Shown here piece by piece: positions 1-5,794 of a stretch of DNA of 12,523 nt (the stretch's first letter is position 1; every line of letters starts with the position of its first letter). The notes beneath the pieces were generated by a model. That model worked only from the letters and a program-made list of their open reading frames with translations, was not told the origin of the DNA and searched no databases. Made by a program: the position numbers and the translations under genes. This stretch comes from JAJOKI01 sp964412405 (GTDB lineage Archaea; Halobacteriota; UBA148; JAJOKI01): positions 1 through 12,523 of the forward strand of contig CAYPOB010000026.1 in the NCBI GenBank assembly GCA_964412405.1, in the 5' to 3' direction.

Positions 1-140
1 GTAGCTAAGCTGTTGGAGATGCACCATACACCACTTCAAAGAAGTGGTGGACCTGTAACTCCATAGGAGTTACAGGTGATCGAAGATCTGGTGGAGTTGT
101 AATTCCTCTGGAATTTCAACATGTCTCGAAGAGATACTCC
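1..140 (-). repeat. Hairpin array 1 (short hairpins, 3-nt loops)
   Basis: A run of short inverted repeats, each with a 3-nt loop. Arms and loops are 29-37/41-49 (loop AAA), 51-62/66-77 (12 bp perfect, loop ATA), 78-81/85-88 (loop GAA), 96-106/110-120 (11-nt arms, one T-T mismatch, loop TCT) and 124-127/131-134 (loop GAA). Centres are 19-25 nt apart. Read on the minus strand, positions 120 to 78 match 4464-4506 of array 2 at 38 of 43 positions, so I assign this array to the minus strand. No open frame runs through it. It may extend left beyond the window. Confidence 0.75.
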
Positions 141-149
141 GTCAACGCA

Positions 150-339
150 ACATGGGTAACTCTTAAATATAAGTTAAGCAAATTAATGATGGGAGTTGAG
201 TCTAGGTGTCCCATCCCCTCAGATATGCCCTAGGTTCACTCCTCATTCTATTTTGATGCACCCATTTTAAGAGGAAATAGTTAAGACGTCTCCCTTTTTA
301 TATTGTATTAACTATAAGTGGGGGAGGGAGGAATAAATT
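150..339. other. Intergenic leader region; possible small RNA
   Basis: No coding frame is visible. A TATA-like stretch (TTAAATATAA, about 164-173) is followed by a 7-bp stem, GATGGGA (188-194) with TCCCATC (209-215). The stem's 14-nt loop contains CTAGG (202-206), which can pair with CCTAG (229-233) to form an H-type pseudoknot, and a T-rich run follows near 251-254. This could be a short structured RNA or a 5' element. It lacks convincing C/D boxes and I recognise no RNA family. Confidence 0.25.
295..304 (+). promoter_or_regulatory. TATA-box promoter of Zn-ribbon/aEF1B/tRNA-Ala group
   Basis: The sequence TTTTTATATT fits an archaeal TATA box. A start site about 25 nt downstream (near 322-328) would leave a short leader holding the purine-rich Shine-Dalgarno run GGGAGGGAGG (322-331) before the ATG at 340. 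Confidence 0.55.
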
Positions 340-510
340 ATGATAACAATAAAGGCAGAGAATTGTATATCGTGCGCGGTGAAATTAACGGGTATGGGCT
401 TTACCAGATTTCCATGTCCAGATTGCGGAGAAGTCGTCGGTAGATGTGCAAAGTGTCGAGGGCAGAGCAATCCATATAAATGTCCTACATGTAAATTTAT
501 GGGACCGTGA
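340..510 (+). CDS. Zn-ribbon RNA-binding protein (COG2888 type)
   Basis: This 56-aa protein has four CxxC knuckles, C9/C12, C26/C29, C36/C39 and C48/C51, enough for two zinc sites. The spacing and size match the small archaeal Zn-ribbon family (COG2888) predicted to bind RNA and act in translation, which is commonly found beside aEF1B, as here. The start at 340 follows a strong Shine-Dalgarno run (GGGAGGGAGG) about 8 nt upstream. The stop at 508-510 overlaps the region used as Shine-Dalgarno by the next gene, so the two are almost certainly co-transcribed and translationally coupled. It is easy to overlook because of its length. The family call is confident; the molecular role is known only by prediction. 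Confidence 0.88.
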   Translation: MITIKAENCISCAVKLTGMGFTRFPCPDCGEVVGRCAKCRGQSNPYKCPTCKFMGP

Positions 511-527
511 GGGGTGGCACAATTAGC

Positions 528-794
528 ATGGGAAAAGTAGCAGCAAAAATCAAGATAATGCCTCAAAGTATAGAAACCGACCTTGAAGGGCTTAAGGGAG
601 ATATTAAAGCCACCATGCCAGACGGTGCAAAGTTGTACGGAATCACAGAAGAGGCGATAGCATTTGGGCTCAAGGCGCTAATAGCAACAGTGGTCATAGA
701 TGATGTAGCAGGGGGAACTGAAAAAGTAGAGGGGATGTTTGCCAAATTAGATGGCGTAAAAAGCATACAAGTCATAGACTTGAATTTAATTTGA
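528..794 (+). CDS. ef1b: Elongation factor 1-beta (aEF1B)
   Basis: An 88-aa archaeal elongation factor 1-beta, the guanine-nucleotide exchange factor that recycles aEF1A-GDP during translation. It has the family's compact alpha/beta fold: an N-terminal strand (VAAKIKIMPQ), a middle segment with YGITEEAIAFGLKAL and a C-terminal strand ending VIDLNLI. The length of about 88 residues is normal. I chose the ATG at 528 over the GTG at 507 because the family begins at MGKV and GAGGGGTG (509-516) is a good Shine-Dalgarno about 11 nt upstream. It lies 17 nt after the Zn-ribbon gene and ends 7 nt before tRNA-Ala, pointing to one transcript. Confidence 0.95.
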   Translation: MGKVAAKIKIMPQSIETDLEGLKGDIKATMPDGAKLYGITEEAIAFGLKALIATVVIDDVAGGTEKVEGMFAKLDGVKSIQVIDLNLI

Positions 795-801
795 TGGAGT
801 A

Positions 802-873
802 GGGCTTGTAGATCAGGGGTAGATCGTTACGTTCGCAACGTAAAGGCCGCGGGTTCGAATCCCGCCGAGTCCA
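802..873 (+). tRNA. tRNA-Ala (anticodon CGC)
   Basis: A full 72-nt cloverleaf. The acceptor stem is GGGCTTG (802-808) with CGAGTCC (866-872). The D stem is GATC/GATC, the anticodon stem TTACG/CGTAA with loop TTCGCAA (anticodon CGC), and the T stem GCGGG/CCCGC with loop TTCGAAT. The third acceptor pair is G3-U70, the alanine identity element, which agrees with the anticodon. The discriminator base is A873; no CCA is encoded and there is no intron. It is wedged between aEF1B (7 nt) and the transporter (4 nt). Confidence 0.96.
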
Positions 874-877
874 TAAT

Positions 878-1810
878 ATGAAAAGAGTCCTTAAGAACTC
901 GAATTTTGTATTTTTATCTGCCATGGTATTCGCGCTCATCTATCCAGATTTGGCCTTATATTTGAAGTGGTATATCATACCTGCGCTGATCATAGTCACT
1001 ACAGTTTCTCTTTGTGATATCAAATTACGAAAGCTTGACATGAAAAAGAACATCAAGCCAATTCTTGTAGCATTAATGTTGAATTATGTTCTCCTATCCG
1101 GCATAGTTCTAATCATGAGCGTTTTGCTCATAGAAGATGATGCCATCTTTAAAGGATTCATCGTGATGGTTGCGACACCTCCGGCCATAGGAGTCATAGC
1201 TTATAGTTCGCTTTTGAAAGGAGATACGCATTTGGCATTGATAGCGAATGCATTTATCTACTTATTATCCATATTCTTAATGCCGGCAATCCTCCTCCTA
1301 TTGCTGGGGATAGATGTAGTGGACCCCTTTACAATATTGAAAATCTTAATAATACTGATACTCTTGCCGCTAATCCTTTCGGGGATAGTAATTCGAACTC
1401 CATACTACGAACGGCATAAAGGGGATAAGGATATTCTTATCAACTTGGGTTTTTTCCTGGTGATATATGTAGTCATCGGACTAAATCGGGATATTTTATT
1501 AGGTGGCGATTATGGACTGTTGTTGCCAATATTTATTATAGGATTTATGAGGACATTTTTTTCGAGCACATTGGTGTTCAAAGTTGGCAGAAAGCTCAAC
1601 ATCAGATATGATAAAATGGTCACCTACACACTGTTCAGCTCATATAAGAATCTTGGCCTTACTGCAACAATATCCTTAATCCTATTTGGTACTAAGGCAG
1701 CAGTTCCTGCGGCGGTTTGCATATTATTGGAGGTCCTATTGTTCATCTATTATTCCGCCTTGATGAATCCAGGTGAAGACGAAGCCAAAAAGATTGGATT
1801 AAATTCGTAA
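878..1810 (+). CDS. BASS-type (bile acid:Na+ symporter-like) membrane transporter
   Basis: A 310-aa, very hydrophobic protein with about ten predicted membrane segments, the number expected of the BASS/SBF fold. Family-like signatures are ATPPAIGVIAYSSLLKGDT at about residues 98-116, matching the conserved crossover segment after TM4, and SYKNLGLTATI in the second half, matching the other crossover. The substrate cannot be read from sequence; family members move organic anions with sodium. The ATG lies 4 nt after the tRNA-Ala 3' end, so there is no room for a Shine-Dalgarno outside the tRNA. After 3' processing of the tRNA the message would be nearly leaderless. Membership of the SBF superfamily is likely; the function is open. 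Confidence 0.75.
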   Translation: MKRVLKNSNFVFLSAMVFALIYPDLALYLKWYIIPALIIVTTVSLCDIKLRKLDMKKNIKPILVALMLNYVLLSGIVLIMSVLLIEDDAIFKGFIVMVATPPAIGVIAYSSLLKGDTHLALIANAFIYLLSIFLMPAILLLLLGIDVVDPFTILKILIILILLPLILSGIVIRTPYYERHKGDKDILINLGFFLVIYVVIGLNRDILLGGDYGLLLPIFIIGFMRTFFSSTLVFKVGRKLNIRYDKMVTYTLFSSYKNLGLTATISLILFGTKAAVPAAVCILLEVLLFIYYSALMNPGEDEAKKIGLNS

Positions 1811-1837
1811 GTTTTATGGTTACAGCCGCCATTTGTC

Positions 1838-1880
1838 TTTAAATACTATATATGTAATTATATAACAAAAATAGAAGGGA
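1838..1880 (+). promoter_or_regulatory. Promoter and Shine-Dalgarno of tbp
   Basis: TTTAAATACTATATATG around 1836-1852 supplies an archaeal TATA box, and a start site near 1865-1870 is expected. GAAGGGA at 1874-1880 is the Shine-Dalgarno just before the ATG at 1885. Confidence 0.55.
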
Positions 1881-1884
1881 ACAC

Positions 1885-2442
1885 ATGTCAACAATAAAAT
1901 CATCAGTCAAGATTGAAAATGTAGTAGCATCTATGCAGCTAGCTGACGAGTTTGATCTGGAAGATATCAGTACAAAACTGGATAATGCCGAATATGACAA
2001 GAAAAAATTTCCAGGGCTTGTATATCGAGTTAAAAACCCCAAGGCGGCCTTTTTAATATTCAAGTCAGGGAAGGTAAATTGTACTGGTGCACGAAGGGTG
2101 GGAGATGTGAAAAAAGCGACCGATGGGCTTAGTGAAGAGTTGCGCAAGACAGGGCTTACTATCAGAGATGACCCACAACTCGTGGTTCAAAATATCGTCG
2201 CATCTGCCGACCTGGGCACGGAACTGAACCTCAACGCGATCGCCATCGGACTCGGTTTAGAGAATATCGAATATGAACCGGAGGTATTTCCAGGATTGGT
2301 TTATAGGGTCTCCGATCCTAAACTCGTCGTGTTGATATTCGGCTCTGGAAAATTAGTGGTCACGGGATGTAAAACGCCAGATGACTGCAATGGGGGCGTA
2401 GAAGTGGTGCGGAGTCAATTAGAAGCGCTAGACCTATTATAA
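1885..2442 (+). CDS. tbp: TATA-box-binding protein
   Basis: A 185-aa general transcription factor that binds the TATA box and recruits TFB and RNA polymerase. The two-fold pseudo-repeat is plain: the segment FPGLVYRV followed by LIF.SGK.(N)CTG appears at about 42-68 and again (FPGLVYRV, LIFGSGKLVVTG) at about 135-161. The paired phenylalanines that kink the DNA (about F42/F59 and F135/F152) are present. Length is typical of archaeal TBP; the tail ends LDLL and lacks the acidic run seen in some homologues. It has its own promoter and appears monocistronic. Confidence 0.97.
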   Translation: MSTIKSSVKIENVVASMQLADEFDLEDISTKLDNAEYDKKKFPGLVYRVKNPKAAFLIFKSGKVNCTGARRVGDVKKATDGLSEELRKTGLTIRDDPQLVVQNIVASADLGTELNLNAIAIGLGLENIEYEPEVFPGLVYRVSDPKLVVLIFGSGKLVVTGCKTPDDCNGGVEVVRSQLEALDLL

Positions 2443-2495
2443 CCCACCATCCCTCCATCACCTCCCCCTCCTCCGTGGGCTTTTAATAAATTTGT
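2443..2495 (+). terminator. Polypyrimidine tract and T-run after tbp
   Basis: Directly after the tbp stop comes a nearly pure C/T stretch (2447-2474), then GTGGGC and TTTTAATAAATTT. The T-rich run is a plausible archaeal intrinsic terminator. CCCAC (2443-2447) could pair with GTGGG (2475-2479) across the pyrimidine loop, but only over 5 bp. Confidence 0.4.
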
Positions 2496-2533
2496 CAGGA
2501 CTGTTTTACGGCCTGTAGTCATGCAACAATATA

Positions 2534-2560
2534 TATGTTATAAGATGTATCTATAACATA
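2534..2560 (+). promoter_or_regulatory. Operator-like inverted repeat over promoter of wHTH gene
   Basis: TATGTTATA (2534-2542) and TATAACATA (2552-2560) form a perfect 9-bp inverted repeat with a 9-nt spacer. The left arm overlaps the TATA-like run AATATATATG (2529-2537) and the right arm lies at the expected start site, about 18 nt before the chosen ATG. This is the geometry of a repressor site blocking TBP/TFB or polymerase. The adjacent winged-helix protein is the obvious candidate ligand (inference). Confidence 0.6.
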
Positions 2561-2577
2561 TGAGGTGGGGGAAAGTA

Positions 2578-2937
2578 ATGCGGAATGTGGTGTTAGCATT
2601 AGAAGGTGGTGCTAATACAATCAACGACATCGCGAGACATATTTATGGAGACGGTGTCTTCCACGCCGATGGCAGGTTGTTGGATGGTAAAAAACAGGCG
2701 ACGATAAGTCGAGCACTGGCAACATTACAACGCCATAAAATCGTCATAAAAATACGTAACACATTCTATGTGTGGGACACATCGATTAAGGACTATATAG
2801 AGCAACATATGACAAATTTAGGGCAATCGGCATATCGCCTTGATAAACAATTAGAGAACACAAACGAAGAGATCAAACGGTTTGAACATATCTTGCTGAA
2901 GTTGAAGTCTCAAAAGGACGATAAGGTGAGAGAGTGA
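2578..2937 (+). CDS. Winged-helix DNA-binding protein, likely autoregulator
   Basis: A 119-aa protein. Residues 1-70 read as a winged helix: a helix with INDIARHIYG, a recognition helix around QATISRALATLQRHK, and a hairpin wing (IVIKIRNTFYVWD). Residues about 80-119 are charged and helical with heptad-like spacing, probably a dimerising coiled coil. I chose the ATG at 2578 over the one at 2560 because GAGGTG (2562-2567), a full Shine-Dalgarno core, lies 10 nt before it, and because 2560 is the last base of the operator-like repeat. I do not recognise a named family. The gene stands alone between tbp and the oxidoreductase, and its target beyond itself is unknown. Confidence 0.8.
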   Translation: MRNVVLALEGGANTINDIARHIYGDGVFHADGRLLDGKKQATISRALATLQRHKIVIKIRNTFYVWDTSIKDYIEQHMTNLGQSAYRLDKQLENTNEEIKRFEHILLKLKSQKDDKVRE

Positions 2938-3059
2938 AGAGTCCAACGATGCGGTATTCACTACGCGGTGCCTGATGGGAGGGTGATTCCATTTTGCACC
3001 TACAACACAATATATCGGCCGCATATTGAAAGAGGATATTGCAAAGAGAGGGGAGTTAT
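2938..3059 (+). promoter_or_regulatory. Intergenic region with likely promoter of FAD oxidoreductase
   Basis: No gene is visible. CAATATAT at about 3007-3014 is a weak TATA-box candidate, and AGAGAGGGGAG (3045-3055) is the Shine-Dalgarno for the ATG at 3060. Confidence 0.35.
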
Positions 3060-4412
3060 ATGAAAAAATACGATGCCATAGTCGTGGGGGCGGGAATCAG
3101 TGGACTGCTTACTGCACTCGCAATCTCAAAGTCGAATGGTGGAAAAAACGTTTTGATACTCGAAAAAGAAGATTGCATCGGCGGAGCCTGCAGGTCATAC
3201 AACGTGGAGGGCTATACAGTCGATACAGGGCCGCACATCATCACACAACTTAACGATGGCCCTTTAAGAGAACTGATGACGAGATATTTCGATGTCGTCC
3301 CGGTGTTTAAACCACATGGAAAATATTACGTTAAAATAAACGGATCGACAAAAGAGTTTCCATGGACTGTTACCGACTGGATCCAGTTCGATGTGATTCC
3401 ATTGAGGGATAGAATACTGATCATCCAGGCGTTATTTTCGGCCCTAAATGCATCCCTGATAACGCCAAAAAAGCTTACAGGAGTCTCGGTGTACGACTAT
3501 ATTAAAAACTATAATTTCTCGGAAAGCACGCTTAGATTCATCGATACCATAGCGCACTTTTTGACAGGCACATCGATGTATGATACCTCGATCTTCAGGA
3601 TTTTCGACTGGAGCGACACAAAGAGGATGCAGAAAAAAGTGACGGGTCTGGTAAACTTCTTGTTCAAGGAGGGAGCAAGGGACCAGGCATATCCGGTTGG
3701 CGGAATAGGAAGCATTATCAATGCAGTTGTCGGCTCATTTCCAGATGGCAGGGTCGACATCAAAAAGAATGCCGAGGTGCAAAAGGTCATCATAGAAAAC
3801 GATTCAGTTAAAGGAGTTTCAGACGGTGAAAATGAATATTATTCCAACCTGGTGGTTTACTCTGGCTTCGTGTCTGAATTCCCAAAGATACTTGATGACG
3901 GCGCGATAGCAACTGAATACGCAGATAAACTCAACAATATTACAAATGTCCTGTCTCTAACGGTCTGGCTTGGGCTAAAGAAAAAGTATCTTAAAAATGC
4001 CGGGTCCGATATTTTAGTAGGCAATTCAAACTGTACAGGTGCTTGGGCAGTTCCGGTAACCAATTATGACAAAAATCTTGCTCCGCCAGAAAGGCAACTT
4101 ATTGGATTCTTGTTTAAGATCGACGATAAAAATATTGAATCGGCTAAAAAACGTACAATGAAGTTCATCTGCAGGCACTACCCATCCATCGAAAAGGATA
4201 TAGAGATGGTTCACTACCAAGTCATGATTCCAGAGAAATCAGTAAACAATATCAATCAAATTATTCCGTCGCACAGAACTCCCATTTGTGGACTCTATCT
4301 GGTCGGGACCGATACATCCAAAAAAAGCATGGGCATCACCAGGGCATCATATTCGGTAGTAGAGTGTCTCAATGCTTTAGAAGAGGATGGTTTTTTGTCT
4401 CGTTTAAGATAG
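3060..4412 (+). CDS. FAD-dependent oxidoreductase, phytoene desaturase-like (COG1233)
   Basis: A 450-aa flavoprotein of the phytoene dehydrogenase/NAD(P)-binding Rossmann-like amine-oxidase superfamily. The N terminus has the FAD dinucleotide-binding motif VVGAGISGLLTAL, then an acidic residue after the second strand (LILEKED) and the GGACRS segment. The C terminus carries the second FAD-contacting motif, GLYLVGTDTSKKSMGITRA. Archaeal relatives act on isoprenoid chains (carotenoids, archaeal lipids, quinone-like cofactors), but the substrate cannot be named here. The start at 3060 is preferred over a TTG at 3039 because a Shine-Dalgarno lies between them and the family begins at MKKYDAIVVG. 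It appears monocistronic. Confidence 0.85.
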   Translation: MKKYDAIVVGAGISGLLTALAISKSNGGKNVLILEKEDCIGGACRSYNVEGYTVDTGPHIITQLNDGPLRELMTRYFDVVPVFKPHGKYYVKINGSTKEFPWTVTDWIQFDVIPLRDRILIIQALFSALNASLITPKKLTGVSVYDYIKNYNFSESTLRFIDTIAHFLTGTSMYDTSIFRIFDWSDTKRMQKKVTGLVNFLFKEGARDQAYPVGGIGSIINAVVGSFPDGRVDIKKNAEVQKVIIENDSVKGVSDGENEYYSNLVVYSGFVSEFPKILDDGAIATEYADKLNNITNVLSLTVWLGLKKKYLKNAGSDILVGNSNCTGAWAVPVTNYDKNLAPPERQLIGFLFKIDDKNIESAKKRTMKFICRHYPSIEKDIEMVHYQVMIPEKSVNNINQIIPSHRTPICGLYLVGTDTSKKSMGITRASYSVVECLNALEEDGFLSRLR

Positions 4413-4440
4413 CTCTCGGACGTTTATATCTTAACATCTT
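4404..4440 (+). terminator. Hairpin overlapping the oxidoreductase stop codon
   Basis: TTAAGATA (4404-4411) and TATCTTAA (4427-4434) form a perfect 8-bp stem with a 15-nt loop. The left arm covers the last codons and first two bases of the TAG stop. A short T-rich run follows. A 3'-end or terminator role is likely; the T-run is weak. Confidence 0.4.
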
Positions 4441-4463
4441 TCCAATTGTTGAATTTCCGAAGT

Positions 4464-4633
4464 GTTGAAATTCCGTAGGAATTGCAACTCCACCAGATGT
4501 TCCATCTGGCGCATGTTGAAACTTCAAAGAAGTTACAACTCCGACGTAATCTTCGATTAAGTCGGAAATACAACTCTCACAGAGGTCACAGATGTTTCAT
4601 CTGTGAGTCCGTCTAAATCTTCGATTTAGTCGG
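4464..4633 (+). repeat. Hairpin array 2 (about 26-nt periodic hairpins, 3-nt loops)
   Basis: At least six hairpins follow one another with 3-nt loops. Arms are 4464-4474/4478-4488 (loop GTA), 4493-4499/4503-4509 (TTC), 4515-4525/4529-4539 (AAA), 4541-4551/4555-4565 (TTC), 4586-4594/4598-4606 (TTT) and 4609-4619/4623-4633 (TTC). Four are exactly 25 nt long with 11-nt arms and one internal mismatch. A weak 3-bp one lies at 4576-4584. Most centres are 25-27 nt apart. The array fills the gap between two convergent genes and has no open frame. The outer arms GTTG/CAAC recur while the inner stem varies. Confidence 0.8.
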
Positions 4634-4663
4634 TCTTCGAACTGTGACATGAGCAAAGGATTC

Positions 4664-5740
4664 TCATACAAACTCTGCATCGCTGTCTATTACCTCTGTC
4701 AGGATATGTCCATCATGCGCATTGATTTCGATAGACCTGGTCTTTCCCCTGATATTCCATATTGGAATATGGATTAAATCCAGTTCAATATTAATATCCT
4801 TTTGGCGCGGTTTAAATGATTTATTTTCGAAAATGATAGCCTCGCCGACCATCTCATTAATCCGAAGCCGCTTTGTACAACTGTCTATGATCGCTTGAAT
4901 GGCGATATCCCGCGCATCCTCTTGAGATATCACCGGATTCTCTATCACATAGTTCTCATCCGGAACGCTTACCCGATCGTGCACGCGCTCATATCGCACG
5001 AATTTGTTTCCACCCACCAAAGCGTTGACGACGCCGACGCCATCTCCAGATAAATCCACAGTCCTCGACTTGTATTGCTTTATCAGCTTGATTTCGTAAT
5101 TGTATTGCCAGAATGGTATAAACCTGAGGACCATGCTTGCTGTCTGCCCCACCCGATGGTTGGCTATGGAAGCGGCATTTTGTCTCGTGATATGGGCCGG
5201 GAGAGAACGTAATTGTATCTCAATTCCCTGTGCAGAACCGACCGATTCAAAAGAGTTGGACGAATTCGTATCTTCAAGAGCGGCGGATAGCGGCAATTGT
5301 GGAATACAATTACCCTGCTCAGCATCCAGTTCAAAAAAATTTGATATCGAGTCCTGCAATGCAAAATCATCTTTTCCATATGCCTCAGCAAGGGCGGCCT
5401 TTCCAATTTGTTTCTCTAATTCGTCCCGATCCCAGAGAATGATGTTGTTTTGCTCAGCAAATCTGCAGGCATCGGGGGCAAACGACCCAGTGGTTACCAG
5501 CAGACCTTTGCCTCCCCGATTTCTGACGACTCCTGTCAGGCGTTCTACATCATAGTAATCGCCATTCTGGCCGTGCATGACAAAAAGTCTGTCGCCATCC
5601 TTTTCAGCGACGAGTATGTTATTTTGTGTTTCCCCCATTTCGGAATAATGGAGATTCAATTCGGACGGCTGCACGCCAACACGATAGTGATATGTGGTGA
5701 AGACATCTTTGAGGATTTTGTAAAGCGCATCGTCATTCAT
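4664..5740 (-). CDS. Mrr-like restriction-endonuclease-fold protein
   Basis: A 358-aa protein whose N-terminal 120 residues resemble the Mrr/RecB-like nuclease fold: strands around NNILVAEKDGDRLFVMHG, then GLLVTTGSFAPDACRFAEQ and IILWDRDELEKQIG, the usual Mrr end. The lysine expected in the QxK part of the PD-(D/E)xK motif is not evident, because MHGQ sits where QCK is typical, so catalysis is doubtful. Residues about 150-358 form a separate domain with repeated IPIWNIRGK/HDGHIL-like strands that I do not recognise. The ATG at 5740 is taken as start; a GTG at 5749 is possible. No Shine-Dalgarno is seen, and the TATA-like box is about 25-30 nt upstream, so the mRNA may be leaderless. It lies downstream of and co-directional with the recJ-like gene. 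Confidence 0.65.
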   Translation of the reverse strand: MNDDALYKILKDVFTTYHYRVGVQPSELNLHYSEMGETQNNILVAEKDGDRLFVMHGQNGDYYDVERLTGVVRNRGGKGLLVTTGSFAPDACRFAEQNNIILWDRDELEKQIGKAALAEAYGKDDFALQDSISNFFELDAEQGNCIPQLPLSAALEDTNSSNSFESVGSAQGIEIQLRSLPAHITRQNAASIANHRVGQTASMVLRFIPFWQYNYEIKLIKQYKSRTVDLSGDGVGVVNALVGGNKFVRYERVHDRVSVPDENYVIENPVISQEDARDIAIQAIIDSCTKRLRINEMVGEAIIFENKSFKPRQKDINIELDLIHIPIWNIRGKTRSIEINAHDGHILTEVIDSDAEFV

Positions 5741-5762
5741 AGTAATCACATGAGATTGTACA

Positions 5763-5776
5763 TTAAAATAAAAATA
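5763..5776 (-). promoter_or_regulatory. TATA box of the Mrr-like gene
   Basis: On the minus strand TATTTTTATTTTAA lies just before the gene, in the short gap after the recJ-like stop. Its centre is about 29 nt from the ATG at 5740 and about 20 nt from the GTG at 5749. Transcription would begin at or next to the start codon. Confidence 0.5.
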
Positions 5777-5794
5777 CCTTATGCTTATCAGCCA

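Noticed and set aside
1..140. CRISPR array
   Set aside because: Units are self-complementary hairpins of varied sequence with no constant direct repeat, no unique spacers and no cas genes in the window.
185..240. C/D-box guide RNA
   Set aside because: A C-box-like ATGATGG is present but no CTGA D box follows at a fitting distance.
3026..3253. Plus-strand 75-codon frame overlapping the oxidoreductase start
   Set aside because: Basic, motif-free product in another frame of the FAD-binding region, with no Shine-Dalgarno.
78..4633. Composite transposon bounded by the two inverted hairpin arrays
   Set aside because: The enclosed genes are core functions (aEF1B, tRNA, tbp) with no transposase or target duplication; a dispersed repeat family is a simpler reading.
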